Origin: Viola odorata
Lineage: Eukaryota; Streptophyta; Magnoliopsida; Malpighiales; Violaceae
NCBI GenBank assembly: GCA_963691705.1
Contig: OY829544.1
Coordinates: forward strand, 34,927,917 to 34,991,916
Direction of reading: 5' to 3'
Length of the DNA stretch: 64,000 nucleotides
In this document: in pieces, positions 11,138 through 23,231 of the stretch
Layout: each line of letters starts with the position of its first letter
Position numbering within the stretch: the stretch's first letter is position 1
Notes under the pieces: model-generated
Seen by the model: the letters and a program-made list of their open reading frames with translations, nothing else
Told to the model about the DNA's origin: nothing
Database searches by the model: none
Made by a program: the position numbers and the translations under genes

Positions 11138-14100
11138 ATGGGTTTGCCTCAAATTTCCTCTAGTGATGGTGGTAACGAAATCTCAGCACTTTTGCTGGGC
11201 TCATTGTTGCAAAGTTCTACAGAATTTGCTGATGTGGGCACCTGTGATTTGGATGGATTGGTTGGACGAAGTTTGAGCCAAAAAGTTGAGAGGACACTTA
11301 GTTCTTCTAGTTCTTCTTCCTTAGAAGATTTCCAGAGGAAAACATCCTTGGAGTCTGGGGGTTCTCCGAGCTCTTCATTGCAAGAGTTCCAGAGGAACAC
11401 CTCCTTGGAGCTTACAACATATAGAGAAAATTCAATTGCATTTGAGACATCCACTGCTCATGGGTTGAAAACTTGTTCTGTTGATAAAGCTGGTCAGATT
11501 ACTTCCAAAAGTGAAAGAATAGTCCCAAGCCCAGCTTCTAGAATAATTGGATTTGATTCACGTGAAACAAGTTTCGTGACTAGTGTATTTCCTTCTGATG
11601 GTGTTTGCCTGTCGTCTTCCGTGGTTGGTGTTGAGGTTAGAACGGCTGAGTCGAGTGGATCACTTGTCAGGAAGAGGTTATTGTCACCTTTAAGCGGTAT
11701 GCTATCTGTGGAACAATTTAATGGTGATCATCTTAATATCGGTTCTCATGTCTCTCAGATAAGTTCCTCTGTCTCGACTGATAAATTTAAGGTCCCTTCA
11801 GTGCATGACTACAAGAAAGCAAATGTAGGTGGAAAAATCAATTCCCCTGTGTCATCCCAGCCCTTGTCCAAATGCTTCAATCAGAAAAATGTGCTACATA
11901 ATGATGGTATAAGAGCATCCATCTTTCTGACTGATGGCCCCTTGCTGGAAAGCAAGGACCGTCCCACTCTTGATAGATGTTTATTCTCCCCTAGGCTTGA
12001 TGGTATTCAGAATTCAGGTGAAGGAAGATTGCAAAATGGGGCAATATCCTTATCCCCCAAAATGGCAATTTCACCTCCTCTTTGCTGGTCTCCCTTGGGC
12101 CCAAAATTTTCCAAAACAAAGTCTGCTGGCATATACAGAGGTCTCAAATGCCATGCAGATGATGGATATTCAAATCTACAGGATGTAGAACGGCCATCTG
12201 ATGGGCATGATTCAGGCACTACCTTTTCCCTAGATGAGGAAGAGTTCAAAATCTCAAACAGATCATGTGAAGGTGTTGATCTATTTCACAAAGAGTTCCG
12301 TCCGTCATCCCTTGAGGGTACTGTTGACTCAGGTTGGTCTTTGCTTCAGGAATCAGCTTCAAACCAATGTTTTAGATTCGTCAGAAATTTGAGTTGCCTG
12401 CCCGTCAGGAGGTCATTGGTTGGTTCATTTGAGGAGTCATTGTTGTCTGGGCGGTTTTCCTCTGGAAAACTCACTCAGGTTAGCAGTAACACGATTTGCA
12501 AGTTTAATCTGGCATGCAATTCTTATTTCATTTCTAAAGATGAACATCTGACATTACTGTTCTCATCTTTTTTTCTTAGTGCATAGATGGTTTTCTAGCT
12601 GTATTAAGTATCACGGGTGGGAGTTTTTCACCACAATCTCTGAAGCTTCCGTTCTCGGTCACCAGTGTGGATGGAGATTGCAGTTTACTATACTATGCAT
12701 CTGTAGATCTTACAGGAAGCTCAACTTCTAACAAGTATAGAGGCCCAAAATTGAGTAGATCCCTAAGTAATGATGATTCCCAAACTGTCAGGAGCCGGTT
12801 ACGTATCCCTATGAAAGGACGCATACAATTGGTACTTCACTTCTCTTTACAAACCAAGTTCTTTCGTTTTCAGCTGCTGTTTTTGTTCAACCTCTTACAA
12901 ATATTTTGGTAGTCTTCCATTTGATTCTTCGTGTTCAAATGGAAGTGGCTAAGCAAATGTCGCAACTTTCTTTCTTAGTGCCATTTTGTGGTAGTCATGT
13001 GGCCAAGTGCTCATGTTATTGTGAGAATTTTCCTTTTAGTCCACTCGTTAGTTGATTGACCAAATATTTCATTACTTCATGTTACCAAAGAATAAGGATC
13101 ATTTTATCATTAATAATTACTTTTTTTGTCGCATGGAGTTACTTGGATACTGGTTTTTACTAACTACTGCTCTGGCTTACTTATGCAGGTTGTTAGCAAT
13201 CCAGAGAAGACCCCTCTTCACACCTTCCTTTGCAACTATGATCTGAGTGACATGCCAACTGGTACCAAGGTAAGGATTAACATTTGAATAGCCTGTATTT
13301 GATTTTATATGTGACCTACCAATTTGATAAGTGCTCCAACTATGATCTGAGTGATGTGCCAGCTGTACCAATTTGATAACATTTGTGTTTGCAAATCAGA
13401 CATTCTTGCGTCAGAAGGTCAATTTGGATTCTTCTGGTTCATTTTCTACAGACGTGGAACAAGGGCAGGTTGGTCAGGCTACAGAACTGAAGGATAAGGT
13501 CACCTCAAACCCAGCGAAAAGTCACGCTGTACATCTAGTTACTGCTATAGAGCAGATTACTGAAGTTGGAGGAAGCCCCAGCTCTGCTAAGGGTGATTTG
13601 CCCAAGCAATCCCATAATGTGGGAAGATCGGATGATGAGTCACTTATTCTTCAAAATAGCTGTGTTAATGATAAATCCCAAGGAGGTGGTGGGAAGTGCT
13701 GCAATATGGCAGATTCATGCAGTGAAACTAACAGAAAATCGGCTCAGGGCTGTTCAAAGATCAACGAGCATTCCACTGCTTGTGGTGCTCTGCGATATGC
13801 GCTTCACCTCCGCTTTCTGTGCCCCTTGCGTAAAAAGTCTTCTAGGTCAGTTCAGAGATGTACATCTGATCCTGCATCTTCCCCACAGAAGAGGAGTCCA
13901 GGTGTGGAAGAAGAGCGTAGGTTCTATTTATATAATGACTTGAAAGTTGTGTTCCCTCAACGCCAGTCAGATTCTGATGAAGGCAAGGTACTTAATCTTC
14001 ACAGCTCATAAAGTCATGTCAATTATAGTTATGTTTGCACGACTTCAATAAATCTCTCTTTTACCTTTCCTCCTCCCTACGAATTGGTACATGCATGCAT

Positions 14101-14302
14101 ACTCATTGTTCATGTAGGCAAAAGTGTGCACACACTTCCGAAAGTACTTGCCTCCATGTAGTTGTTGAGTCTAAAAGCCAACATGTTTTCCGCTATCTAA
14201 TTAGGTCTTGTAATCTTGACGAGGGTTGTTGCTTTCGATTTGCAGCTAAATGTGGAATACCATTTCCCGGAAGATCCAAGATACTTTGACATCAGCAACT
14301 GA
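11138..14302 (+). CDS. Atos-like (FAM214-type) domain protein
   Basis: Coding exons 11138-12478, 12580-12831, 13189-13269, 13400-13987 and 14246-14302, all GT-AG and in phase, give 772 aa. The first about 410 residues are Ser-rich and probably disordered. Near 418-500 is the Atos N-terminal conserved domain ([14 protein letters not shown], then [14 protein letters not shown]). From about 528 to the C-terminus is the domain described in Pfam as chromosome segregation during meiosis: [20 protein letters not shown] at the exon 3/4 junction, [13 protein letters not shown] near 695, and [13 protein letters not shown] before the end. Animal relatives include Drosophila Atossa and FAM214A/B, which are nuclear regulators; the plant function is not known to me. 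A partial copy of exon 3 lies in intron 3. The ATG is the first in frame after a likely splice acceptor. Confidence 0.85.
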
Positions 14303-16660
14303 AGCATCTAGTTTACTGCAATGGAGCTGGAGTCTTCATTGACTGTACATGGTAGTTGTCACATTGCTTATCTCCAAATGGTACTGACCTGTCTACTTGT
14401 AAATACTCTATATTCAATAATTTAGTGGGTTATACTTTTTGGTAGTATGTTGTCTCATGGCATAAGTGTTAAAGGATATGACTGTTGGGATCCAAGATCT
14501 GCACAGCCCTAAAATGTATGCACTTGCTAAGGGCAAAGGAGGATGCAAATTCGAACTTTCAAATCGAACAAATGGAGAAAATGTGGGTGAATACAAGTAT
14601 CGATTAGCGGAAGGATTTCCAAGTATCTGTGTTTTGTAGCTTGTGAGTGGTTTCTATTATGAATGCTCGTCTCTGATTAAGTGAGCTGCCTTGGTTCGAA
14701 CATTTCATGCTTTCAAAATGCTTAGCAGTCTCCGTATTGAATGTTGAGCTGATCGTAACCACTTTATTGGTTGGTGATTTACAAAGAATTCGAAATGTAG
14801 GTGATCATGAAACTTGTCTTTCATATAGATGTTTGAAACCCATGTTTGGCAAGAAAGGGGAAAGTACTTAGGAGAGCCACTAAAAATGTGGGCAACTAAA
14901 CACAAAAACACTACATTTAGTATTGCTTTGAAAAACTCCTAATAATGTCCAGCCAACCTAAACACATCCTACTTGTAGAAACCCACTGAACCCTACCAGT
15001 ATCATATGACCTGCCAAAATGCCCACTTAATTTTTAAGTACTGCCCATATGCTAACCTATATCGTATGATTTCTTAAATAGGTGGCTTGGTGGGGGTCTA
15101 AATATAAGCACATTTTTATAAATAAGGTGAAAAACAAGTGACCATTTAAACATATAGTCATAGTAGTTTTTGTTTTTTTTGAGAGGTAAATGTAACAGAA
15201 TAGAGAGAGGAGAAGGGAGTATAATTTTCCAGCAAAAATTGAAAAGAAAAGAAAAGAAAGTGCAGGAACTTGTACTGTACAACTACCTCATGATCCACAT
15301 CACATCTGATCTGATACCAAACAACACTCAAGAAAACGAAAACAAATAGATAGAGAGAGAGGGTAGGAGTTACTGTTACCACTCCTTTGTCCTGTTCATC
15401 ACTCACACGCCCTCTCTCCTTCTCTTCCCCTCTTCATTTGATTCCTTCTTACCCAATCCTGTTTTTCTTCCAGTTTTCTAATTTCTAATATTAATAATAA
15501 ATTCCCAATCCTAATTTCCTGTCCACCCTTTGGAGTATGAATTATCGTAATTTGAACTAATCACATTCGTACTGATGAATTATCTGCTAAGAAAAAAAGA
15601 GAAGTGCTTAAGCCTACAAAATTATAAGGTCTGAGTTTATAATATGGAGTGAAGCAGCAAATAGTAGTAGCTAAAAGAGTAGTGGTGCACTACTAGTTTT
15701 GCTCCCATAATGTTCATTTTTATTTCATTTTTAAAAGGTAGTACCTGTACATCCATGATACTAACTAGTAGTACTGTACATATCGTGAGATGTGTCTAGA
15801 TTTGGAAGAGAATTTAAGTACACATTTCTATACTTGTTTAGTTTTGATTGGACATGGAGACATTTCCTATGAATTAAGAAATAAATTACAATCCTAGGTG
15901 TAGGTGTAGGTGTACACGTGTCGTCGCATGGTCATTTGGCTTTTGTTTGGATATATAGGGCCATGGACTCCCTGCCATTTAACTCCTTTCTACAAGGCAA
16001 GTAGCAAGGGTAGTTATGGATTTACCAACTCAAGAAAATTAAAAAAAGTAAAAGAGTAATTATTTGTCAACAATATCTTGATCCATGGTATGCTAATTAT
16101 TTATCTACGCAACCCATTTTAATATTGTTAGGCTATTAATTTAAAGTCTTTTTATTTATTTATTTAGTGGATGATTGATCTTATTGGAATTAAAAAAATA
16201 GTCTTCCATTCAAAAGAAACTGGTGGGAGTCCAAATCTACGTATTTCATCTTTCTTTTATTTTATTTTTTTTCTATCCATCTCTTAATTAATTATCTTTT
16301 TTATTTCTTTTTGATACGAAACTAATTCGATGTCCTTAATTTTCTTAAATCATCTTCCACAAGACTAGATAAAACAGACTTTTCGTCTAGCATTATCAAT
16401 CACAAACATGAAAAAATAAAAATAGAAAACTTACTAGACATTTAAAAGAAACTTTCTTTCTTCTCAAATTAAAATTATTTATCCAATTCAAGAATATTAC
16501 CACACATACGACATACCAACAAAGGATTCAGTTAGAGAGAGTCTCTCCTCTACTCTCTAGTCTATAAAACAACAAACAAGGGGCATTCTTGTCAATTCGC
16601 ACTAACCAATCATATTCTCCCCTCTCTCTGCCAGCAAGCAAACAAACAAAAACCTTAAAC
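14303..16660. other. Intergenic region, no gene seen
   Basis: The first few hundred bases are probably the 3' UTR of the Atos-like gene. The remainder is A+T-rich with short homopolymers and small GA/CT runs (about 15,340-15,365). Several open frames of 60-82 codons exist on the minus strand, but none shows domain features or codon-like composition. No repeat boundaries were recognised. Confidence 0.5.
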
Positions 16661-16756
16661 CCCATATAAACCCCTCCCTCCTCTTCCTCCCTCTGCTCTG
16701 CTCTCCTCTCCTCTCCTCTCCTCATCATCAGTAACACGCTTCCTCTCTCTTCCAAA
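16661..16756 (+). promoter_or_regulatory. TATA box and pyrimidine-rich leader of the zinc-finger gene
   Basis: CCCATATAAACC at 16,661-16,672 is a TATA-like element about 90 bases before the ATG. It is followed by a (CTCTC/CTCCT)n stretch at about 16,686-16,723, a common arrangement of TSS plus Y-patch in plant promoters. The leader would be short, roughly 50-65 bases. Confidence 0.6.
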
Positions 16757-17470
16757 ATGGCAGACCCATCTTTGTACAAGTTCCTTAACCACCAAGAAGA
16801 AGAAGAAGAAGATGAAGAAATGCTCAATATCGTTCTTTCTTCAAAACCCAGCAAACAGAGTACCCATTCCTCCTCTGCTCCACCTCGCCTCTTCCCCTGC
16901 CTCTACTGTCCTCGCAAGTTCTACACTTCCCAAGCTCTTGGCGGCCACCAGAACGCCCACAAGCGCGAACGAGCTGCCGATCGCCGGAAAATCTCCGTCA
17001 GTCATGTGGACCCCAACCCCAGTACTGCTCTGTTTTCCTCCTCCTCTGACCCATTTCTGGAAAACAACAACAACATCAACAACAGCCAGTTTGTTGTTCA
17101 TCAGGCGCCGTCATCAGGAGGTTCTGGTGGTGCTCCGGTGACGTTTCTCGATCATCAACAGAGCTATTGGCCGGTGGACCCAATGATGATGACCCACCAG
17201 CAGCAGTTTTCCCCAGCGCCTAATTTTCATGTCCCAGTTGCTTGTGTTGGTGGTGATTCTTCTAATTACTCTGTTTCTGCACCATCTGATTCGTATTTCT
17301 CTCCTTATTTTGGTGGTGGTGGTGGGGGGTATCCGTACTATGGATATGGAGGAGGTTTTGTGAATACTGGTGGACCTTATGGCGGTGGTGGTCCTGATGA
17401 TCATGGTTTTGGTGGTTTTTATCCTGCAACAGCTGATCCTAATGACATTGACCTCTCTCTTCGTCTATAA
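16757..17470 (+). CDS. Single C2H2 (QALGGH) zinc-finger transcriptional repressor
   Basis: Intronless, 237 aa. One plant-type finger: C48, C51, H64, H68 (C-X2-C-X12-H-X3-H) with the plant-specific QALGGH at 59-64, followed by basic [10 protein letters not shown]. An acidic stretch lies at 14-21. The C-terminal third is Gly/Tyr-rich (about 190-225). The protein ends in DLSLRL (232-237), an LxLxL EAR repression motif. In the family, the QALGGH helix reads short DNA cores and the EAR motif recruits TOPLESS-type corepressors; relatives are the ZFP1/3/4/7-like regulators of organ, trichome and hormone responses. Which one this is cannot be told from the sequence alone. The predicted location is nuclear. 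Confidence 0.9.
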   Translation: MADPSLYKFLNHQEEEEEDEEMLNIVLSSKPSKQSTHSSSAPPRLFPCLYCPRKFYTSQALGGHQNAHKRERAADRRKISVSHVDPNPSTALFSSSSDPFLENNNNINNSQFVVHQAPSSGGSGGAPVTFLDHQQSYWPVDPMMMTHQQQFSPAPNFHVPVACVGGDSSNYSVSAPSDSYFSPYFGGGGGGYPYYGYGGGFVNTGGPYGGGGPDDHGFGGFYPATADPNDIDLSLRL

Positions 17471-17578
17471 TAACTTTCTTGATGGTGAAGAAATTAATTA
17501 GAAGAAAAAAAGATGTTAACTTTCTTGATGGTGAAGAAATTAATTAGAAGAAAAAAAGATGTTAACTTTCTTGATGGG
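17471..17578. repeat. 46-bp perfect tandem repeat, about 2.3 copies
   Basis: Units begin at 17,471, 17,517 and 17,563 (partial), each starting TAACTTTCTTGATGG. The first two units appear identical over 46 bp. The repeat begins immediately after the zinc-finger stop codon, so it lies in the 3' UTR. The exact identity points to a recent duplication or an active minisatellite. Confidence 0.9.
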
Positions 17579-18894
17579 TAGTTTTGTTTTGGATTAGGGG
17601 AGATTAATCTAGTGGTTAAAGATAATCGATGTTAAGTTGTTGTTGTTGTTTTTTTTTTCTGGGTTTCTTTAGTTTTTCAATCAAAGGCTAGCTAGCTCTT
17701 TTAGTTTTTGAGATTTGAGATTATTGGTTGGTATTGTTCGTAATCCATCAGAATTAACTTTAATCATCAGTTAGTACTTCTTCTTTTTCTAAGATTAAGT
17801 CTTGATGATGTGATGATCGATATGATGCGTACTAATTTCTCTATTTTTAGCATTTCGTGTATTTGAATTTTTTAGTATTACGTGTGTTTTTTGTTTTGAA
17901 TGCCAATAATTCGTTGTTCAAGATTATTTTATTTTTTGCTATAAAAGAAACTCATTATTTTGTGTTCTTTATAAAGGAACATATTGATCCTATGGAACTG
18001 GCTAACTGTAATTGAATTTCTAAATAACTTACATAATTTTTTTTTCGATCTCTTAGAATGGTGAGAGCCGTTTGTTCTTTTTATAATTTTTATACCCTAA
18101 TATTAATTATTTTAACACGAATTTGTCCAAAATCAGTTGGTAATTAACATTACTGAAAGCCAATTTTTACCCGATAGTAGAAAAATATAATATAATCCTA
18201 GAAAATATTATGTTAATGATAAAAAAGAAGATGATGGTTTGTGTATGTGGAGCAAACAGAGGAACAACAGTTGCAGGCAGCAACAGGTTGTGTTGGCGCT
18301 TGGCAGTAGCAGTACTATATCCTACGTGGCCCAGAAAATTTCAGTGCAGGTTTTTTTTTTTCTTTTTTTGGTATAGTTTTTTTTATAAAAAAAATCATAA
18401 TTTTAAATAATTTTAAATACCTCAAGTAAAATTATAAAATAATAAAATTAAACATGTATAAAAAAAATTCTTCCATACCCTAATATTATGATGGTTGTAA
18501 ACCATATCATAAATCATATTTTAATGTGTTTCATAAAAATTATGGAGACGAGTTTCTGAAAAGGATTGATGACTCATTAGTACCTCCACCTTTGAATTAT
18601 AGTTGCTGATCAAATATACTCCTAATTTTTCATTCAAAGTTTTAATGGATTTTCTTTACTTATATTTTTTATTTTTAAAAAATGAGAACAAATAGGAAAA
18701 ATAGGAAAAAAAATCATACCCATAAAACAAATCTAGAATAAAATTTTAAATAATGAAAAATATTTTGAAGAACTAAAAAAAAATATTAAGCGACGATGCT
18801 TGATTGATCATTTATTTCTCATGTTTTTACTATCTAAATATTTTTAATTTGGATAGTAAAATTATTTAATTTTCATCATTTCCCTTGCTTTGGC
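17579..18894. other. Intergenic A+T-rich DNA
   Basis: The first part is probably the rest of the 3' UTR and terminator of the zinc-finger gene. Beyond about 18,000 the sequence is A+T-rich with homopolymers. A 66-codon open frame near 18,210 has no features of a real gene. Confidence 0.5.
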
Positions 18895-20194
18895 AGATTC
18901 TGCTTGGAGACAGAAAAAATGGATAAAAGCTATCTCTGGAGCGAAAATCAGACAATCAGCAATCTTGGCCAAGACAGACAATCATTAGGCTTGACAAATA
19001 TTGCCAAAGTTAGAAACGTGTTGTGCAAAGAGTCACGGGATTTAAACTAAAAGATTGGATTGACAGCTGGAGACAGTTAAAGAAGATGAGCCGTGACCCA
19101 AGATCAAATCCTTTAATGGATTATCCTTTTTTGAACAAACAAACAATCAGATATTTTATTTTATTTTCCAATTTCAGAATTTGAACAATTTAAATTTGTA
19201 ATTGAGGATTAGATTTTCTTTTAAACTTTGAAAGAGTTAGAGTTTGAGTAGGAGAAGTGAGCAACTGATGTTATAAGTTGTAGGACTCTCGACTCCATCT
19301 CCTCTCTGTTTTTGGTTTTATCCAATTAATAAAATAAGTTTTCTTTATTTGCTCAAATTCTTCATTCCTGGTAACAGCTTAAGGGTTGTGTTCTTTATGA
19401 ATTCGTGAGATCAAAACAACCTTCATAACCTCTCTATTTGTAATCTTCTCAATCTCTGTTTTAACAAACCAGTTCTCATTAAATCCAAGACTTGATCACT
19501 CTTAGACTTTAGTGAAGGATTTGCAGTCAACCTTGAAGGGGACGAGTTGAAACTAAATTGGCCTAAGTAGACAGCTAATCTCGAGAAAGTTAGTGAGCAT
19601 TGAGAGATATAGTCCAGACCAGATTGATAACCTAGGGCTCCGATTGGGGAGTAGCTTGGGCCAGACACTGTCTTTCCCTATGCCATTGAAGAGGCGCAAC
19701 CATTCAAGCAAGCAATCAATTGGATAAACCTTTTAACCAAGGTGTCCACTGATTAGGATCATCAGGAGAGGGTATACCCGTCAAGTGATTATTTGAGGAG
19801 GAAAGTAGGATTGGAAAGGAATACCTCTCAATTTATAGCAGTATTATGAAATGAGAGATTAAAATCCTTGAATCAGTGATTGAAGCATAAGAACATAACC
19901 CGCTCATGCTCTTACCGAGAATTTTCTTTTAACTATTTTTAATCTTGACCACCTGTCTTGGCCAAGCCTCCAGCCAAGACATATTTTCCAGTTTTATTTT
20001 CTTTTTGGAGTTTCATTTCCAACAACCACCAAATTCAATGACGAGGAAGTCAACCCAACTGGTCATCAAAAGAATCCAAATCTCACCAACAGAGTCTCTG
20101 TCGACGATCCTCTTACGACTATCTACAAGTCCCTTGTGGATGATTTTAAGTTGTAATTTATAACTATTTTTTATGCTCTCGACAGGAAATCAAA
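18895..20194 (+). mobile_element. LTR remnant of an Athila/tRNA-Asp-primed element
   Basis: Identified mainly by its right end: a U5-like region runs into a primer site at 20,198. The text before it (CAGTCTCTGTCGACGATCC, then ACAAGTCCCTTGTGGATGA) resembles the LTR ends of plant gypsy elements. The left boundary is a guess, placed where the sequence becomes less A+T-rich. No internal coding region follows: the element is cut off by 20,380. Confidence 0.45.
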
Positions 20195-20197
20195 TTT

Positions 20198-20215
20198 TGG
20201 CGTCGTTGCCAGGGA
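20198..20215 (+). other. Degenerate tRNA-Asp primer-binding site
   Basis: TGGCGTCGTTGCCAGGGA differs by two C/G-to-T/A changes from TGGCGCCGTTGCCGGGGA, the primer site common in Athila-type plant gypsy elements. It is preceded by AATT and the LTR-like sequence. Confidence 0.75.
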
Positions 20216-20244
20216 CTCGAATGGTGTTTTAGTTTGTGTTTTCC

Positions 20245-20336
20245 TTTGCAGAATAAGAGATAGTGGTGACCGACACCGACTCTGATGACATTTGCAGAAT
20301 AAGAGATAGTGGTGACCGACACCGACTCTGATGACA
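20245..20336. repeat. 46-bp exact tandem duplication
   Basis: Copies at 20,245-20,290 and 20,291-20,336, starting TTTGCAGAATAAGAGATAG, read identically. The duplication lies just downstream of the degenerate primer site, inside the leftover leader of the decayed element. Confidence 0.9.
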
Positions 20337-21678
20337 TCCCACTGTCATGGATGAAGAGGAAGTGATACGAGCACGGAAGCTGTCGCACCCCCTTTTTCGT
20401 TGAAAACGAGTTTAGGTTCGGGACGTATGCTAAGCATAAATGGATGCCTCGCATAATGCAAATAAAGTCGCCACCCTATTTTCTAAGGTTTAGGGAACCT
20501 AATCGTCATGATATAAAAAATAAAAAACTAAGGCTTGGGTCTAAACCAAAGAACGAAGGTTCGAGGTCGTATTATGGACTTGGGAAGGTGTTAGGCACCC
20601 AAGTCACATCCTTAAAAAAAGGTTACCGGTAAAAAGGTGTTTGGAAAACATTTTTAACATAAAAATGAATAAATAATCGAAGCATGTCAACCAATCCCGC
20701 GTATGGAAACGGGCCACTTTCCAACCATTTACAAGGTAAACGATCGTAAAGTGTCAACCGAAATCCTGTTAGAAAAATTGGGCCACTTTCCGATCACTTA
20801 AGCATTTTTTCATACAAAAATGAATGAATAATCTCAGCATGTCAACCAATCCCGCGCACGGAAACAGGCCACTTTCCAACCATTTACAAGGTAAATGATC
20901 GTAAAGTGTCTACCGAAATCCTGTTACGAAAATTGAGCCACTTTCCGATTACTTAAACATTTTTGACACACGATTTGGGCCCTCAAAGGTGACGTTACAT
21001 CTTAGCATTTTTCGTAGGGACATTGTTATTTCCGATTGGGACAGAAGGACGGGGTTACCGTTTGTTCGTATGCTAGAGCGGACGTTCCCCCTTTTTTATC
21101 ATCGGGTCATGCATGATTACTTAATTACTACGTGGTCCTATCATGGATAAAACTAGCATAATATCAATTTTATGAATGCATATAACCGTGTGGGATCGAA
21201 GCCACCATGCTCATGTATCAATGTATAGCAATTAATTTCATGGCATAAACAAAACAAGTGATTTAAACAAGTAAGCATGTGCGTTGATTTTATCATGCAT
21301 ACGAATACGATATGGGTTCGTTAACATTTCTAAATAACATGCGTATAAGTAATATTTACAGAAAATATTGAATAAATAAAAGACACTAGAAAGCGTACTT
21401 GCGTTGCGTGATCTTGATCTACCTTGCAAATTGAAAGTGTTAGCGACGTTTCGAAAATAATAAATAAGAAAAGCGCATGCAAACATTTATTTAATTTGAC
21501 GAGCAAACAATTAATCAAATAAAATATGGCATAACAAATAAACAAATCATTTAAAACATGCAAGCATTTAATTAAATAAAACATGGCAAACATGAAATAA
21601 ATTATTCATAACATGCCAACATACAAATATTTTTTACGATAATTCATCATACAAACATGGCATAATTACGAAAGGAAG

Positions 21679-21683
21679 CGTAC
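21679..21683 (+). repeat. Target-site duplication CGTAC of the CRM-like element
   Basis: CGTAC occurs directly before the 5' LTR (21,679-21,683) and directly after the 3' LTR (28,989-28,993). The perfect 5-bp match fixes both ends of the element. Confidence 0.95.
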
Positions 21684-22514
21684 TGATACAAATCCAGGCC
21701 TGCCTTTACCACCGAATGGACCAATGACTCGAGCGAGGAGCAAGGAGTTGCAAGCGAGGCTCTCTCAGCTTATCTACAAGGAGTTACAGTGTGAGACACT
21801 CATCGAGGAAGCTGTGTTGCGCGAGAAGAACCCACGTCTAGTGAGTTGTCTTGTCGTCGAAAGCCAGAGCAAATCTTGAAGAAACAGTGCTTAGCGTCAT
21901 TGACTCTAAGCTTAGTGTCAACGACTCTAGTGACTGTTTTGAAGGGCTCTCTTAGATAGAGGTTGGCGTCGTTGACGCTAATGACTCTGTGCCTTAGCGT
22001 CAACGACTCTAGTGACTGCAAATTCGGACCTTCCATTATTTATTTAGCTATTTTTATTAATTAATTAAATTAGTCTGAATTTATTTTAATTAATTAATTA
22101 GGAGTTCTATTAAGGGAAGGTTTCCCATTGTAAGGATTTAGGGTTTCTCCTTTTTAAAGGAGCCACCTTCTTCATTATTTTTTTTACGTTATCTTGAAAT
22201 AAAAATCAGAGATTTTTCTCAATTGTTCTTCGCGAACCTTGTCCCTCATTGAGTCCGGATACTCGATTAGGATAGCAAGTAAAACCCGAACATCCACCCC
22301 ATTGAATCGTAGCTCTAGTTTGGCTAATACAGGATATTAGCAGGGTTAGAGATCATTTCAAGAACCTCATTCGATAAGTTTAGGTTGGCTAATACACAGA
22401 TATTAGCAGGGTTAAACAGTCGTATTGAGTTATCATTCTTCCGCATCGAAATCCAAGCCTAGAACTAGATCGGTAATTACTTGTTACGCATCCTACGCAA
22501 CTAGGATCGTATCA
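21684..22514 (+). repeat. 5' LTR of the CRM-like element
   Basis: 831 bp, TGATACAAATCC...GATCGTATCA. It contains a (TTAATTAA)-rich stretch near 22,055-22,100 and a TTTAAAGGAGCC segment near 22,155. Near 22,320-22,415 is a short repeat of TTGGCTAATACA...GATATTAGCAGGG. Unlike the 3' copy, the pol-tail frame here stays open past position 21,750 because codon CAA replaces TAA. Confidence 0.95.
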
Positions 22515-22516
22515 GT

Positions 22517-22528
22517 TGGTAGCGGAGC
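22517..22528 (+). other. Primer-binding site of the CRM-like element
   Basis: TGGTAGCGGAGC, two bases after the LTR end. It matches the initiator-Met primer site of plant CRM and Copia elements at 10 of 12 positions. Whether it is a decayed site or pairs with another tRNA cannot be decided here. Confidence 0.6.
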
Positions 22529-23231
22529 AAAGGCGTTCTCAGGTTTGGTATCCATCATTATATTTATAGTTTTCCTTGTTGAGATTGATTCTCTTTCTAC
22601 TCCAATCTAAAATCAATCTCCTTGCGTCCCTTGTGTTAGTTTGTTTTGTGTGTCGTAACGCTCTGACAAAAAAAAAAAAAAAAAAAGAGGAATTTTACAC
22701 TATTTGCTTGTTAATTTCGTCTGTTGCTAGAATAATAAAAAAAAAAAAATCACAGAGAAAAGAAAGGAAAATAGATACTACAAATATTGTGAAGTTATTG
22801 CAAAAGAATCATTGAATTTGGTGGTTAGAATTGGAAGTTATTGAAGTTGCAGGTTGTAATCTTTAAAATCGTGCGCACAATTCATTCACGATTTGGAATT
22901 ACTTGAGTCCATTCCGCGATAATTGAGCTTTCCTTTGATTCCTGTTCATTAATTACTACTCCAGTAAGATACTTGTCTAGTGATTGCTTGTTGCAGCTAT
23001 TCAATTATTTTACATCCAAAATTGTTTCGAAGCTAGTTGTCGTTGAGAGTCTTCTTGGAAGCTTGTTCTTTGAAATTCTTGAGTCAACTAACGTTTGTGC
23101 AGGAACAATTGAGCAACTATTTGAGTGAATTTTGGTGAGATTAATAGAGAGTTTAAACACGAGAGTAAACACGTGAGGGAGTGCTAGGATTACTGCAATT
23201 TTACGTTGTTGTTCGTGTTGGGAGTTTCAGG

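Noticed and set aside
11149..12249. Antisense frames inside the Atos-like exon
   Set aside because: Shadows of the sense coding exon; no domain and no promoter.
16528..16854. 108-codon frame antisense to the zinc-finger gene
   Set aside because: Low-complexity Ser/Glu/Arg translation of the CT-rich leader and GAA repeats; the sense gene explains the region.
17114..17404. 96-codon frame antisense to the Gly-rich tail of the zinc-finger gene
   Set aside because: Shadow of the GGT-rich codons; no domain.
18210..18410. 66-codon plus-strand frame
   Set aside because: Ends in poly-Phe from a T run; no homology or supporting signals.
22576..22815. 79-codon frame in the CRM-like leader
   Set aside because: Poly-Lys from an A run; leader sequence between primer site and gag.
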